From Ryuthela nishihirai (lineage: Eukaryota > Arthropoda > Arachnida > Araneae > Heptathelidae), in the NCBI GenBank assembly GCA_038380435.1, contig JAWZYU010000019.1:19493801-19557800 (forward strand): a DNA stretch of 64,000 nt, given 5' to 3'. Under the pieces are notes generated by a model. It was not told where the DNA came from, searched no databases, and saw only the letters and a program-made list of their open reading frames with translations. This document shows, piece after piece, positions 35,848-43,273 of the stretch; within the stretch, counting starts at the first letter, position 1; each line of letters opens with the position of its first letter. A program made the translations under genes and the position numbers.

Positions 35848-35944
35848 GCAGATCACTTCCGGATGTCAAACATTGAATGAACCATCAGTGTGAAAACATT
35901 GAATGGGAAGAGACATAAAAATGGCAAAAGGCAAATTATCAGTT

Positions 35945-36147
35945 TTACTTTCTTTTATTGGATACAGATTTTTAATACATGGTTTTTTTAACACAAGTCT
36001 TCAAGCACACAAGTCTTGGAAAGTTTTTTTTTTTTTTTTTACAGATATTTTCTCTTTTATTGGATACAGATTTTTAATACATGGTTTTTTAACACAAGTC
36101 TTCAAGCACACAAGTCTTGGAAAGTTTTTTTACAGATATTTTCAATA
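35945..36147. repeat. ~102-bp tandem duplication carrying minus-strand AATAAA
   Basis: tcttttattggatacagatt (35951) and its second copy (36053) head two ~100-bp units differing mainly in T-run length. Each contains tttatt, a minus-strand AATAAA, downstream of the stop of the leftward gene string. The rightmost unit touches the 3' end of the 94-aa gene. Confidence 0.75.
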
Positions 36148-36426
36148 CGCCGTCCACTCGGATAATTTTCTTTTCTTACGTCGGATGGGAACAGCAATGT
36201 CTTTTGGGGGCCGCTCTTCAGCTATATGATTTCTGGGAATGTTGACTTTTACTTCCTGTGGAGTGTCAAGCTGTTTTGAGAATAACAAATAATTTTTCAA
36301 AGCAGTCAGATATTTTTCAGATTTATCGTTAGCATCACCAGACTCTAATATTTTCTTCATCTCTGAGTCTAAATCACACACTTTTTTTCTTATGTTTCTC
36401 CTCTGCACTGCTTTCACTGAAATCAT
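36142..36426 (-). CDS. Small basic Polinton protein, 94 aa
   Basis: Unrecognised family. ATG at 36426 overlaps the TGA of the upstream ORF by 4 nt (ATGA). Largely helical and charged (VCDLDSEMKKILES, LTALKNYLLFSK), ending in a strongly basic stretch (PIRRKKRKLSEW) that looks like a nuclear localisation or nucleic-acid-binding tail. Last ORF of the overlapping leftward string, so probably a late or virion-associated product, by position only. Confidence 0.7.
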   Translation of the reverse strand: MISVKAVQRRNIRKKVCDLDSEMKKILESGDANDKSEKYLTALKNYLLFSKQLDTPQEVKVNIPRNHIAEERPPKDIAVPIRRKKRKLSEWTAY

Positions 36427-36746
36427 TTTTTTCTAAATAACGATACCAGCAGGGGGAGGGCAGCAGTCAATAGTGGTATAATGAACCCTGAACCACGCTG
36501 CAGGAGATGCTTCTTGTGGCGTAAAGATGCACGTTTGGATGCTAGACTCCTTATGACCGTCTTGTGCTGGCGTAAATTCTTTAATACTCGATGGGAGACA
36601 GGTATATTGCCTTTTAAGAAATTGGAACACACTTCACATAGAGCATACATCTGGGGGTCGGAGATGTGCTTCATCAGAGCTGCACGCTGCTTTCCCCCTA
36701 GCTTTGGCAAGCACTGAAGGAACGGGCCTTGAGATTTAACTTTCAT
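36423..36746 (-). CDS. Small protein with C-terminal hydrophobic segment, 107 aa
   Basis: The first ATG in frame is at 36746 (the longer open frame upstream starts only at a GTG). It overlaps the ATPase 3' end by 11 nt. The middle is basic (KRASLRHKKHLLQRG), then residues 88-104 form a hydrophobic segment (FIIPLLTAALPLLVSLF) and the protein ends RKK. Just before the hydrophobic part is QRGSG (83-87), a word shared with the 129-aa protein at 39067 (QRGDG). Genes of this shape are common beside Polinton ATPases. A virion or membrane-active role is inference. Confidence 0.75.
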   Translation of the reverse strand: MKVKSQGPFLQCLPKLGGKQRAALMKHISDPQMYALCEVCSNFLKGNIPVSHRVLKNLRQHKTVIRSLASKRASLRHKKHLLQRGSGFIIPLLTAALPLLVSLFRKK

Positions 36747-37362
36747 TTGGAACGTAAAGTATTTCGGGTTCTTCTGATGGAAGAATCTTTGCACGGAGCC
36801 TTTCAGTATCTAACGTTCTGGGATGAAGGTCAACACACAAATAGCCACAGGTTGCTTGTGTAGCTAACCTATAAGCATCCGTCAGGAGTTTAGATTGATG
36901 GGGGTATACTTGTCTCGCCAGGTGAGTTATTTGTGAAGCATCCCGACAGTTGCGAAATAAAAACATGTAGTGAGCATTGAGCGATATAGTCCTCGAATGT
37001 CTTCCCTTTAAAAACAGATTTTGTAATATCAGGACAATCGTGATATTTTTATGATGACCACCACGAATAAACAATTGTGATATGCGTTCGCTGGCTACAG
37101 ACTGTTCCATCAAGTCATCCAGTACCAGAAGTGTAGGTTTGAGGGGATCAAATTCCAGATCCGTAGGCAGTCCTTCATAAAATTCCACCGTTTTCTTGAA
37201 GGGTTCAAAGGCAGGCTGCCACTCCCCGTAGCAGTAAACGACACGTTGGGGTGGGGGTTCGAATACTTGAGCTGCTTCTCTGATGAGTTTCAGAGTGAAA
37301 GTCGTCTTTCCACACTGTGAAGGAGCAGCAATTATAATATTTGAAGGAGTTCGGAGAGCCAT
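36736..37362 (-). CDS. ATP: DNA-packaging ATPase (FtsK/HerA, A32-like)
   Basis: 208 aa, a typical length for the single-domain packaging ATPases of Polintons, adintoviruses and virophages. Walker A APSQCGKTT (residues 13-21), Walker B LLVLDD (78-83), and a sensor-like strand with Gln/Asn (ITIVLILQNLF) about 30 residues later. It should pump the element's DNA into preformed capsids. ATG at 37362, lying 31 nt inside the protease ORF. The 3' end overlaps the next small ORF. Confidence 0.93.
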   Translation of the reverse strand: MALRTPSNIIIAAPSQCGKTTFTLKLIREAAQVFEPPPQRVVYCYGEWQPAFEPFKKTVEFYEGLPTDLEFDPLKPTLLVLDDLMEQSVASERISQLFIRGGHHKNITIVLILQNLFLKGRHSRTISLNAHYMFLFRNCRDASQITHLARQVYPHQSKLLTDAYRLATQATCGYLCVDLHPRTLDTERLRAKILPSEEPEILYVPNES

Positions 37363-37778
37363 CGCAACACCATGCAGTCGTTAAAGTCTACTCGACACGT
37401 GTAATCACGATGCAGTACTGTGGGAAGAGTCGAACCACACGCTCTTTTAAACAGGAAATACAGACAGTGAGCACCGCAAGTGTCTCCCAGGGGGTTCTGC
37501 AGAGGTATTGAAGGATGTAAGACGTGACGTATGCCTAGTCGACTGTAGTATTCTTGCATGGAGACATCGGGACTCGTACCTAGGGGGTCAAAGTGATCCA
37601 CGTGCATTCCTTTCTTGTAAACTGCTATCCAGTGGGCTCCAGGCATGGAGGACGGATCGGTATTGTAGATAAACAAGGCTTCTGATTGGGTGATTCTGCT
37701 AGGTAGTCTGTCACGGGGGAACACTCCGAGACTTGTGGGTAACATCGAAAGGATGGATTCTAGTTGATAGGTATTCAT
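37332..37778 (-). CDS. PRO: Adenain-like cysteine protease
   Basis: 148 aa, C5/Ulp1-fold maturation protease. The catalytic set is visible: His49 in GAHWIAVY, Asp64 in HFDPLG, Gln94 in PLQNP and Cys101 in GDTCGAHCLYF, in the His-Asp/Glu-Gln-Cys order of adenain. In adenoviruses and Polintons this enzyme is thought to cut capsid and core precursors. The ATG at 37778 shares ATGA with the stop of the major capsid gene. Confidence 0.95.
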   Translation of the reverse strand: MNTYQLESILSMLPTSLGVFPRDRLPSRITQSEALFIYNTDPSSMPGAHWIAVYKKGMHVDHFDPLGTSPDVSMQEYYSRLGIRHVLHPSIPLQNPLGDTCGAHCLYFLFKRACGSTLPTVLHRDYTCRVDFNDCMVLRWLSELLQIL

Positions 37779-39070
37779 GAGCTGTAGTCAAACAGGACTT
37801 TACGATCCAATGGGATTTCCAGCAAATTCTGATATTCGACATACAGGATCACAGTGACCGATGCGGATAGCGGCTTGGCAAACTTTAATTCGACTCTCAC
37901 ACTCCCACTCTTTATTAAAGAAAACACTTGATTGCATTCACGTTGCTCGGGGGTCAATTGGAATCCAAACAATGTAAAACCTTCTCCATAGGCTTTTCGC
38001 GATAAGTTAATACCACTATCGGATTTCCAGGCATCCACAGCTTCCAATAATCCTTGGTAACAGCGGAGATAGCGCCCATTCGCAAAGTCGGGTGTGTAGG
38101 ACTGGTGATCGCTGTCAATGTGAAGACTGATGTAGTTTAAGTCGAAATGTTGGAAGTTGAAGGGATTTTTTTCGTACGATCCATTCAGACTGGTACTTTC
38201 CACCATACCCAGTACCAGACGTACGGGGAGCTGACCTAGAAATAAATTGTCACGGTTCACACTCGTCAGTCCCGAAGCAATGGAAAACATACGTAAATCC
38301 GTTCTTCGCAGAGGGTACTTGGCACTCTCCGAACCCAGCAGGCGAGCGTGTGCGAGGATGACACCCGAAGTGGGTTTGACTTTACGCACGAAAAATTCGG
38401 CTTCGTGTATCTGTACTTTGTAAGAGGGGTCCGCTTCACCTGTCACGAGACAGAATTCGGGTTTGGATCTCAATAAACGCAGTCTCAGATCGACTTGATT
38501 GAGCAGGTAACGATCTTGATTAAACAGGTCAGCGTGGATCCACGAGATGAGTTCGATACCTGTTGGTTTGACGTAGCCCTTGCGCTGATGCCATCCCTCG
38601 TTCTCCCGACTGGTCACTTCCATTTTACCGGGGGTGTCGAGGTACCAGAGCGAGGTGCCGAGCTGGCTTCGTGTGGCATCGGTACCGTAATTCAATAGAG
38701 TCTCCAGGTATGCCCTGTAGGGGTACAGGGTGTGAGAAGCACTCACTAGGTGATCATTGAGGAAGACGTCTACCTGGCTGAAGAGGGCGTGGAAGAAATG
38801 ATTGCAGGGAGCAATCACTTCCGACGGTGCTGTGCCATCGGATTTTACAATTTTCAAGACGAGACGTAGGTGACATCGGGACAGATCAATGTAATCGTCT
38901 GTTCCCTTCACGATGAATTCGAGTGGAGCATTACCTTCCAAGGAAGCCACAGGTAAATAATTGACATAGCAGCCTCTTTCTAATTGTGAGACTGTGGGAG
39001 GGATCAGAAACAGGTCCAGTTCTGAATTGGCACAGTCGCCAGAATCAGCGTGAATTTTCTGAATGCTCAT
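37775..39070 (-). CDS. MCP: Major capsid protein (double jelly-roll, hexon-like)
   Basis: 431 aa. The N-terminal part (ELDLFLIPPT, then VNYLPVASL, FIVKGTDDYIDLS, FFHALFSQVDVFLNDHLVS, LYPYRAYLETLLNYG) is the signature of the Polinton capsid family often labelled F54H12.2-like in animal genomes. The C-terminal half carries the second barrel, ending FAKPLSASVTVILYVEYQNLLEI. Length is close to the family norm with no breaks. The ATG at 39070 overlaps the preceding stop as ATGA. It should form the capsid's hexameric capsomers. Confidence 0.93.
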   Translation of the reverse strand: MSIQKIHADSGDCANSELDLFLIPPTVSQLERGCYVNYLPVASLEGNAPLEFIVKGTDDYIDLSRCHLRLVLKIVKSDGTAPSEVIAPCNHFFHALFSQVDVFLNDHLVSASHTLYPYRAYLETLLNYGTDATRSQLGTSLWYLDTPGKMEVTSRENEGWHQRKGYVKPTGIELISWIHADLFNQDRYLLNQVDLRLRLLRSKPEFCLVTGEADPSYKVQIHEAEFFVRKVKPTSGVILAHARLLGSESAKYPLRRTDLRMFSIASGLTSVNRDNLFLGQLPVRLVLGMVESTSLNGSYEKNPFNFQHFDLNYISLHIDSDHQSYTPDFANGRYLRCYQGLLEAVDAWKSDSGINLSRKAYGEGFTLFGFQLTPEQRECNQVFSLIKSGSVRVELKFAKPLSASVTVILYVEYQNLLEIPLDRKVLFDYSS

Positions 39071-39456
39071 GATGAAAACACGTCCTGCACAGTACAGTGT
39101 CTCTTCACTTTATGAACCTTGGGATGCTGACGGCGGCGTTTTATTCCTTTCCCTCCCTGCAGCTTTGAACTGGCACGTTGCAAGAGGTCGGCGCCCACTT
39201 CACGGAGTCCCGCTTTGGCTGCAGATTTGAAATTTTGCCCCTGGGACATCTCTGAAACGAACCGTAGCCCACCCTTACGCAGGGTAGCCAGAGCAGGTCG
39301 TACGAGAGGGCTGATGAAACGTCCAATAGTGGCAAAGATGCTTCCTAGCCCATCGCCTCTCTGATAACGAGGACCGCGGAACACACCCTTCCCCGTTTGG
39401 CTCTTGTAGTAGCTCACGTAGGCGTCTGCAGAAGGGGGAACGAATTTAACCCTCAT
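39067..39456 (-). CDS. Basic virion-type protein with amphipathic segment, 129 aa
   Basis: Between the two capsid genes. Residues 32-36 read QRGDG, followed by an amphipathic/hydrophobic stretch (LGSIFATIGRFISPLV). Near the C-terminus is LQGGK (99-103), matching the adenain consensus (M/I/L)xGG|x, followed by a very basic tail (KRRRQHPKVHKVKRH). This looks like an adenovirus pVI/pX-type precursor cut by the element's own protease and binding DNA. That is inference from motif and position. ATG at 39456, 11-nt overlap with the upstream gene. Confidence 0.8.
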   Translation of the reverse strand: MRVKFVPPSADAYVSYYKSQTGKGVFRGPRYQRGDGLGSIFATIGRFISPLVRPALATLRKGGLRFVSEMSQGQNFKSAAKAGLREVGADLLQRASSKLQGGKGIKRRRQHPKVHKVKRHCTVQDVFSS

Positions 39457-40483
39457 GACGGAAATGTAACTTGACTAAAACTTTACCGAATTTAAAATGC
39501 AGAGGTTCTCCGGTGTCGGTACGAAGGAAGATTCTCACACTCTCGAAACTGTTCCTTGCAAGGGGGTAGTAATCAGGTTGCTGATACACTGCAACAATGG
39601 CTTCGTTATTACTGGTTCTGACGGCGGGGTTCACGACACGCAACAGTTCGCCGTGAGTATCACCTAACAACTGAGGCGCAATCAGGTCTGAATACAAATA
39701 AATACCATACATTCCTCTGTTCATATCGATGGGATAGTCACCCTGGACTTTATTCAGTGGTATATCTAATTTAGTAATTCCTAGCATGTCTCCTAATCCA
39801 GGGTTCGATCGAGGAAATTTAATGTAATGCGACTTGTCTGTATCCATCAATATGGTGTGATCTGCCTGTTGCTTGAAACGGTAAGCTTTTCTCAGCTTGT
39901 AGGGTAACATCTGGTTCATTGCATCGAATAATGATTCGGCAGTTTCGTATCGTCCGTGGGGTACCTTTCGTTCTTGGAAACTACCTGGGGGTATCACGTA
40001 GAAATAACACTCGTCATCTATGTCGAACGTTGGTGTATTGCAAAGTTTGCTGGCAAATCGTTGGTGGAAGGGTTTGTCAACTTCACCCTCCCCGATACAC
40101 AGAAGTTTGCCAAAATTCGTTTTAGGAAACATCAAACCGTATCCCTCACTCGGTTTGAATACCCAGTAACCGCTGTTATAGGAAACTATTATTTCTTTTG
40201 GGAGCTGGGTGGTGAGGAGAGACAATAGTTCCATTCGAGTTATTTTACCCGGTTTAAGTTTGATTTTCCTGTATTCTTCGGTGGGAGCGTAATATTCATA
40301 CGTGTCATTAGAACCGTCCACATTGTACCAGCTCACGGGTAAGTGAACTTCTGCTAGTCCCACTTTCCATTTTCCGCTCAGTCTTAGGGGTTGTGCTAGA
40401 CGAACCGTGAAATCAGTCTGCGAATTGTTTGGGTAAATATTCTGACTAGCCGTGGAGGGTAGGGTCAGATAGAAACTATCCAT
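39446..40483 (-). CDS. mCP: Minor capsid protein (penton-like, single jelly-roll)
   Basis: 345 aa. Starts MDSFYLTLPSTASQNIYPNN, with further family-like words in LSGKWKVGLAEVHLPVSWYN, FKPSEGYGLMFP and a C-terminal VRIFLRTDTGEPLHFKFGKV strand pair. This matches the Polinton minor capsid/penton family, expected at the fivefold vertices. Intact. ATG at 40483 lies 19 nt inside the integrase ORF. Confidence 0.9.
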   Translation of the reverse strand: MDSFYLTLPSTASQNIYPNNSQTDFTVRLAQPLRLSGKWKVGLAEVHLPVSWYNVDGSNDTYEYYAPTEEYRKIKLKPGKITRMELLSLLTTQLPKEIIVSYNSGYWVFKPSEGYGLMFPKTNFGKLLCIGEGEVDKPFHQRFASKLCNTPTFDIDDECYFYVIPPGSFQERKVPHGRYETAESLFDAMNQMLPYKLRKAYRFKQQADHTILMDTDKSHYIKFPRSNPGLGDMLGITKLDIPLNKVQGDYPIDMNRGMYGIYLYSDLIAPQLLGDTHGELLRVVNPAVRTSNNEAIVAVYQQPDYYPLARNSFESVRIFLRTDTGEPLHFKFGKVLVKLHFRHEG

Positions 40484-41529
40484 TTTTTAGGGATCCAGGA
40501 AGGTTTAGGATAACCACGAAATTTGACCAGTGCCTTGTGACCTTTTTGCTCGATTATTTTCTCGACCGTGTAAAGTTCGGGTTCTGTCACTTTTTGAAGT
40601 TCCGATTTATAGAATGTACCTTTCAACACTTCTCCCTCGGAATCCCGTATGACGTACACAGGGGGTTGTCGCTGTAACACCTTGTCGACTATAAATATTT
40701 CTTCGGTCCACAAATGCGTTCCTGTCTTCTTGAAGGGTACTTTTACACTGGCTAGTCGAACCGTGTCCCCCACTTTAAATGCTGGTTTTTCTTTTACTAC
40801 AGTCGGATTGCGATAGAGTCGAACCCACACAACGTCTTCGTTGCGTAAGGTCACGTCCTTGGGAGCCATATCGTGTGCACTGTGAACGGTGGCATTGTAT
40901 CCCCGTACAATGCGCGGTAGCACGTCCAGGTAGCGGTAGGTGTTATTGCGTGTATAATATCTCCCCAGTCTCTCGCGTAGGGTACGATTCCATCTCTCCA
41001 CCAAAGCTGCTTTTTTGTCAGAGTAGGTGGCAAAGAACCGAATACCTTTCTTTTTCAGGAATTTCTGGAACACTCTGTTGGTAAATTCCGTACCCTGATC
41101 CGTATTTAAATTCATTGGAGACCGACCCTTGGAAAGGATTTTTTTGAAAACCAATACCATTTCTTTCCCTGTTTTAGCCTTCATGGCCACCGCCCACCCG
41201 TACCTCGAGAACACATCGATGACTGTTAATATGTAGCGATACCCATCATTGAAGCGCGTTAGATTTTTCACCACCATGAGATCAGCTTGCCATTGTTCAT
41301 CTAACCCTGTGACGTAAACTTTGTTACGGGGGAACTTTCTGCGAACAGGTTTATGTAGCGTGTAGGCAGGTTGCTTTTCTAACCATTCACGGACGAGTTT
41401 GAGTGGTAGTCCCGTATTCTGAGCTAACTTTTTTACACTACCGAATCCTCTTTCGGGGTCGAAATAATGGGACTCCAAAGTTTTGTTTTCTGCTGCACCC
41501 AGACGTCGTACCCCACCAGGTTTTGCCAT
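40465..41529 (-). CDS. INT: Retroviral-type integrase with C-terminal chromodomain
   Basis: 354 aa. Helical DNA-binding-like N-terminus (residues ~14-52), then the rve core with catalytic Asp83 (WQADLM), Asp144 (LNTDQGTEF) and Glu178 (ALVERWNRTLRE); 33 residues separate the last two. The C-terminus (residues ~320-354: YTVEKIIEQ, ALVKFRGYP, SWIPKKWI) is a chromodomain, common in Polinton integrases and thought to guide insertion to chromatin. It should join the TIR ends to the target, giving the 6-bp duplication seen here. ATG at 41529 overlaps the upstream small ORF by 97 nt. Confidence 0.95.
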   Translation of the reverse strand: MAKPGGVRRLGAAENKTLESHYFDPERGFGSVKKLAQNTGLPLKLVREWLEKQPAYTLHKPVRRKFPRNKVYVTGLDEQWQADLMVVKNLTRFNDGYRYILTVIDVFSRYGWAVAMKAKTGKEMVLVFKKILSKGRSPMNLNTDQGTEFTNRVFQKFLKKKGIRFFATYSDKKAALVERWNRTLRERLGRYYTRNNTYRYLDVLPRIVRGYNATVHSAHDMAPKDVTLRNEDVVWVRLYRNPTVVKEKPAFKVGDTVRLASVKVPFKKTGTHLWTEEIFIVDKVLQRQPPVYVIRDSEGEVLKGTFYKSELQKVTEPELYTVEKIIEQKGHKALVKFRGYPKPSWIPKKWIVSI

Positions 41530-41759
41530 TGATGTAGCGAAAGTGTAACACCTGTCACTGTAGGAATGTCACCTATAAACTGTCTGATGTCAACTGTTAA
41601 GTTACACACACGAATTTTGTATTCGTCGTCTAAGGCTTTTGACTCTCCACACTGAATATTTTTACTAGGAGCTACAATTTCTAATACAAGCACTGCTATC
41701 GTTAACACTGTCACGATTACACTACCCACACTAGCTAACACCTTCTTTCTCCTATCCAT
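41433..41759 (-). CDS. Membrane-anchored small protein with PC4-like C-terminal segment, 108 aa
   Basis: First ORF of the overlapping string. Residues 7-30 are one hydrophobic helix after a basic start (MDRRKK), giving a signal anchor. Then come Cys37 and Cys52 and a possible N-glycosylation site NLT (53-55). Residues 56-81 (VDIRQFIGDIPTVTG, VTLSLHQWQNL) resemble the strand-turn-helix core of the PC4 single-stranded DNA-binding family and resemble two stretches of the 264-aa neighbour at 41815. A PC4-like fold behind a membrane anchor is odd; a derived virion membrane protein is an alternative. ATG at 41759 is 14 nt below a predicted initiator. Confidence 0.75.
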   Translation of the reverse strand: MDRRKKVLASVGSVIVTVLTIAVLVLEIVAPSKNIQCGESKALDDEYKIRVCNLTVDIRQFIGDIPTVTGVTLSLHQWQNLVGYDVWVQQKTKLWSPIISTPKEDSVV

Positions 41760-41769
41760 ACCAAGACTA

Positions 41770-41806
41770 AAATGACATTGGATGAAAAGACAGACACATT
41801 ATATAA
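41770..41806 (-). promoter_or_regulatory. Predicted core promoter for the eight-ORF leftward string
   Basis: On the minus strand, TATATAA at 41805-41799 and an initiator-like TCATTT with A at 41773, 32 nt downstream. The 108-aa ORF starts at 41759. I see no comparable TATA/initiator pair between the ORFs downstream, most of which overlap. Confidence 0.6.
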
Positions 41807-41814
41807 GGTTACAA

Positions 41815-42609
41815 TTATTTATTTAATTTATACATTTCATTTTTTGCGTCGTCGACAATAGCGTTATATTTTAGAGTGCAAACAAAACCAGAATCTACAA
41901 AATTCAACAGACCTCGTTTCCAGGCAGTATCCACAAATACCTCTGCTAAGGCATTAATGTCCAAGTCACCAGACCACCCTACGATAGTTGGTATTTTTTC
42001 TTCGGGTTGCAGTCCATCTAACGGTATCACATGCATAAGTTCTTGCTGAAAAATATTCACCAGCAGCAGGTAAACACAATCGGGACCGTCGAAAACAGGA
42101 CCCAGTAGGAAAGGTCGAACGGATTCTGAATGTTCCATAATAGCTGTACGGAGTTGGTGATCTTTGGGGGACCCGCACACACTATGCACAATGCGCATCA
42201 CTTCGTCTAAGTGGATAGCCAGGGTGAACCACTGCGAAGCATTCAGTGTTATACAACGTCTCACAACACGGAACTGTAGAGTTCTTTGGTCTGCTGATTC
42301 TTTGATGAAGTCGACACAACGTTCGCCATCCACAGTTCGATACATGTAGACACGTAAACCATGTGTCACGTACCATGTCTGTTGATCGGGGCCGATTTTC
42401 ACTTGATCCTCTACGTGGGGGACCGTGGCACACAAAGCCTCCCATTCAGGTGTGGAGAGGCTAACCCCTGCAGGTGTAGGGTAGATGAGTTCACCATTTT
42501 CATATTTCTTGTAGCGACGTATGTGCACAGAAAACTTATTTTTGAACAGTGTAGGTACAATGTAAACATCTTCACCGAGACACCACACATCTGGATTGCT
42601 AGGCTGCAT
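41815..42609 (-). CDS. PC4-like protein, 264 aa
   Basis: The first in-frame ATG is at 42609 (upstream frame begins at a TTG). Residues 15-60 (VYIVPTLFKNKFSVHIRRYK, GELIYPTPAGVSLSTPEWEAL) follow the pattern of PC4/p15 coactivator domains: a beta strand with IR-basic, a Gly-rich turn, then G[VI]SL[ST]xxxW. A second, weaker match lies at about residues 85-140 (VVRRCITLNASQWFTLAIHL). Known PC4 proteins bind single-stranded DNA and act in transcription and replication, so a role in handling replicating element DNA is reasonable but inferred. A minus-strand AATAAA (41818-41823) overlaps the stop codon. Separate TATA-like box upstream. Confidence 0.75.
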   Translation of the reverse strand: MQPSNPDVWCLGEDVYIVPTLFKNKFSVHIRRYKKYENGELIYPTPAGVSLSTPEWEALCATVPHVEDQVKIGPDQQTWYVTHGLRVYMYRTVDGERCVDFIKESADQRTLQFRVVRRCITLNASQWFTLAIHLDEVMRIVHSVCGSPKDHQLRTAIMEHSESVRPFLLGPVFDGPDCVYLLLVNIFQQELMHVIPLDGLQPEEKIPTIVGWSGDLDINALAEVFVDTAWKRGLLNFVDSGFVCTLKYNAIVDDAKNEMYKLNK

Positions 42610-42615
42610 CGTGAA

Positions 42616-42649
42616 CAATGACGCACACAGCGCTCGCTCCCTATTTAAC
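42616..42649 (-). promoter_or_regulatory. Predicted core promoter for the PC4-like gene
   Basis: Minus-strand TTAAATA at 42648-42642 and TCATTG with A at 42619, 29 nt downstream. This would leave a leader of only about 10 nt before the ATG at 42609. Confidence 0.45.
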
Positions 42650-42678
42650 TAGAGAACCGCGTCACCTGGGGCGACCAA

Positions 42679-43218
42679 TCAGGAACGATCTGATAAGTGA
42701 GTGTTTGTTGGGACATGTTCTCGACGACGATCGATCCATCCGAAGAAAGCAGCTGTTTCGGCTAAAGAGCAGTGGACGTCCTCTCCGGTGTGATATCCGC
42801 ACTCGAACTCGGAAACTTTTGGGAGATCACAATATTTGGGACAGCCGTAAAGTTCGAGATTAACACTGGGCAGATTTAATTGTTCCAAGAGATTTCTTTC
42901 CACAGTACCTCCTTTGTAACCCACCACAGTAGCTTCTTCAGTACGTGCAAGTTTGTAAGCATATTTCACGATGTTAGGAACGTGATCTAACGACCACACC
43001 TTTTCACGAGGCAGAGGACGAAAGGGTAGACCTATCACATATTTAGATACGTAGTTGACTGTCCTTCTGTCTTTTACTGACAAAGGTTGGTGTTGCCGAA
43101 GATTGAAACGGTAGACAGCACATTTCCCGTTCAGAGTTGCATATCCAAGTTCGCGCACTAGGAAACGACCATTTACATGGAAACCGTCGAGATCTAGAAC
43201 CATACAGATGTTTTGCAT
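42679..43218 (-). CDS. Polinton protein with possible exonuclease-like fold, 179 aa
   Basis: First in-frame ATG at 43218. It starts MQNICMVLDLDGFHVNGRFL, then RELGYATLNGKCAVYRF, then TVNYVSKYVIGLPF, then VVGYKGGTVERNLLEQL, PKYCDLPKV, and finally HCSLAETAAFFGWI. Proteins with this layout are often annotated as uncharacterised in animal genomes rich in Polintons. The spacing of an early DLD/DLE-type acidic strand, a (Y/H)KGGxxE block and a late CSLAE block recalls DEDD exonuclease folds, but the residues are not a confident match. Treat the function as unknown. Confidence 0.7.
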   Translation of the reverse strand: MQNICMVLDLDGFHVNGRFLVRELGYATLNGKCAVYRFNLRQHQPLSVKDRRTVNYVSKYVIGLPFRPLPREKVWSLDHVPNIVKYAYKLARTEEATVVGYKGGTVERNLLEQLNLPSVNLELYGCPKYCDLPKVSEFECGYHTGEDVHCSLAETAAFFGWIDRRREHVPTNTHLSDRS

Positions 43219-43273
43219 GGTTGCACTAGTTCGAGTATCTGGAGACAAAAAACACTTGACGTCTTCACACAGG

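Noticed and set aside
35573..35893. Rightward 106-aa ORF after the polymerase
   Set aside because: Low-complexity start across a poly(A) signal, no domain, and it lies opposite the facing AATAAA; non-coding 3' sequence or the weak leftward ORF is more likely.
36423..36794. Longer start (GTG at 36794) for the 107-aa protein
   Set aside because: Non-ATG start deep in the ATPase frame; the first ATG at 36746 fits the small overlaps typical of the neighbours.
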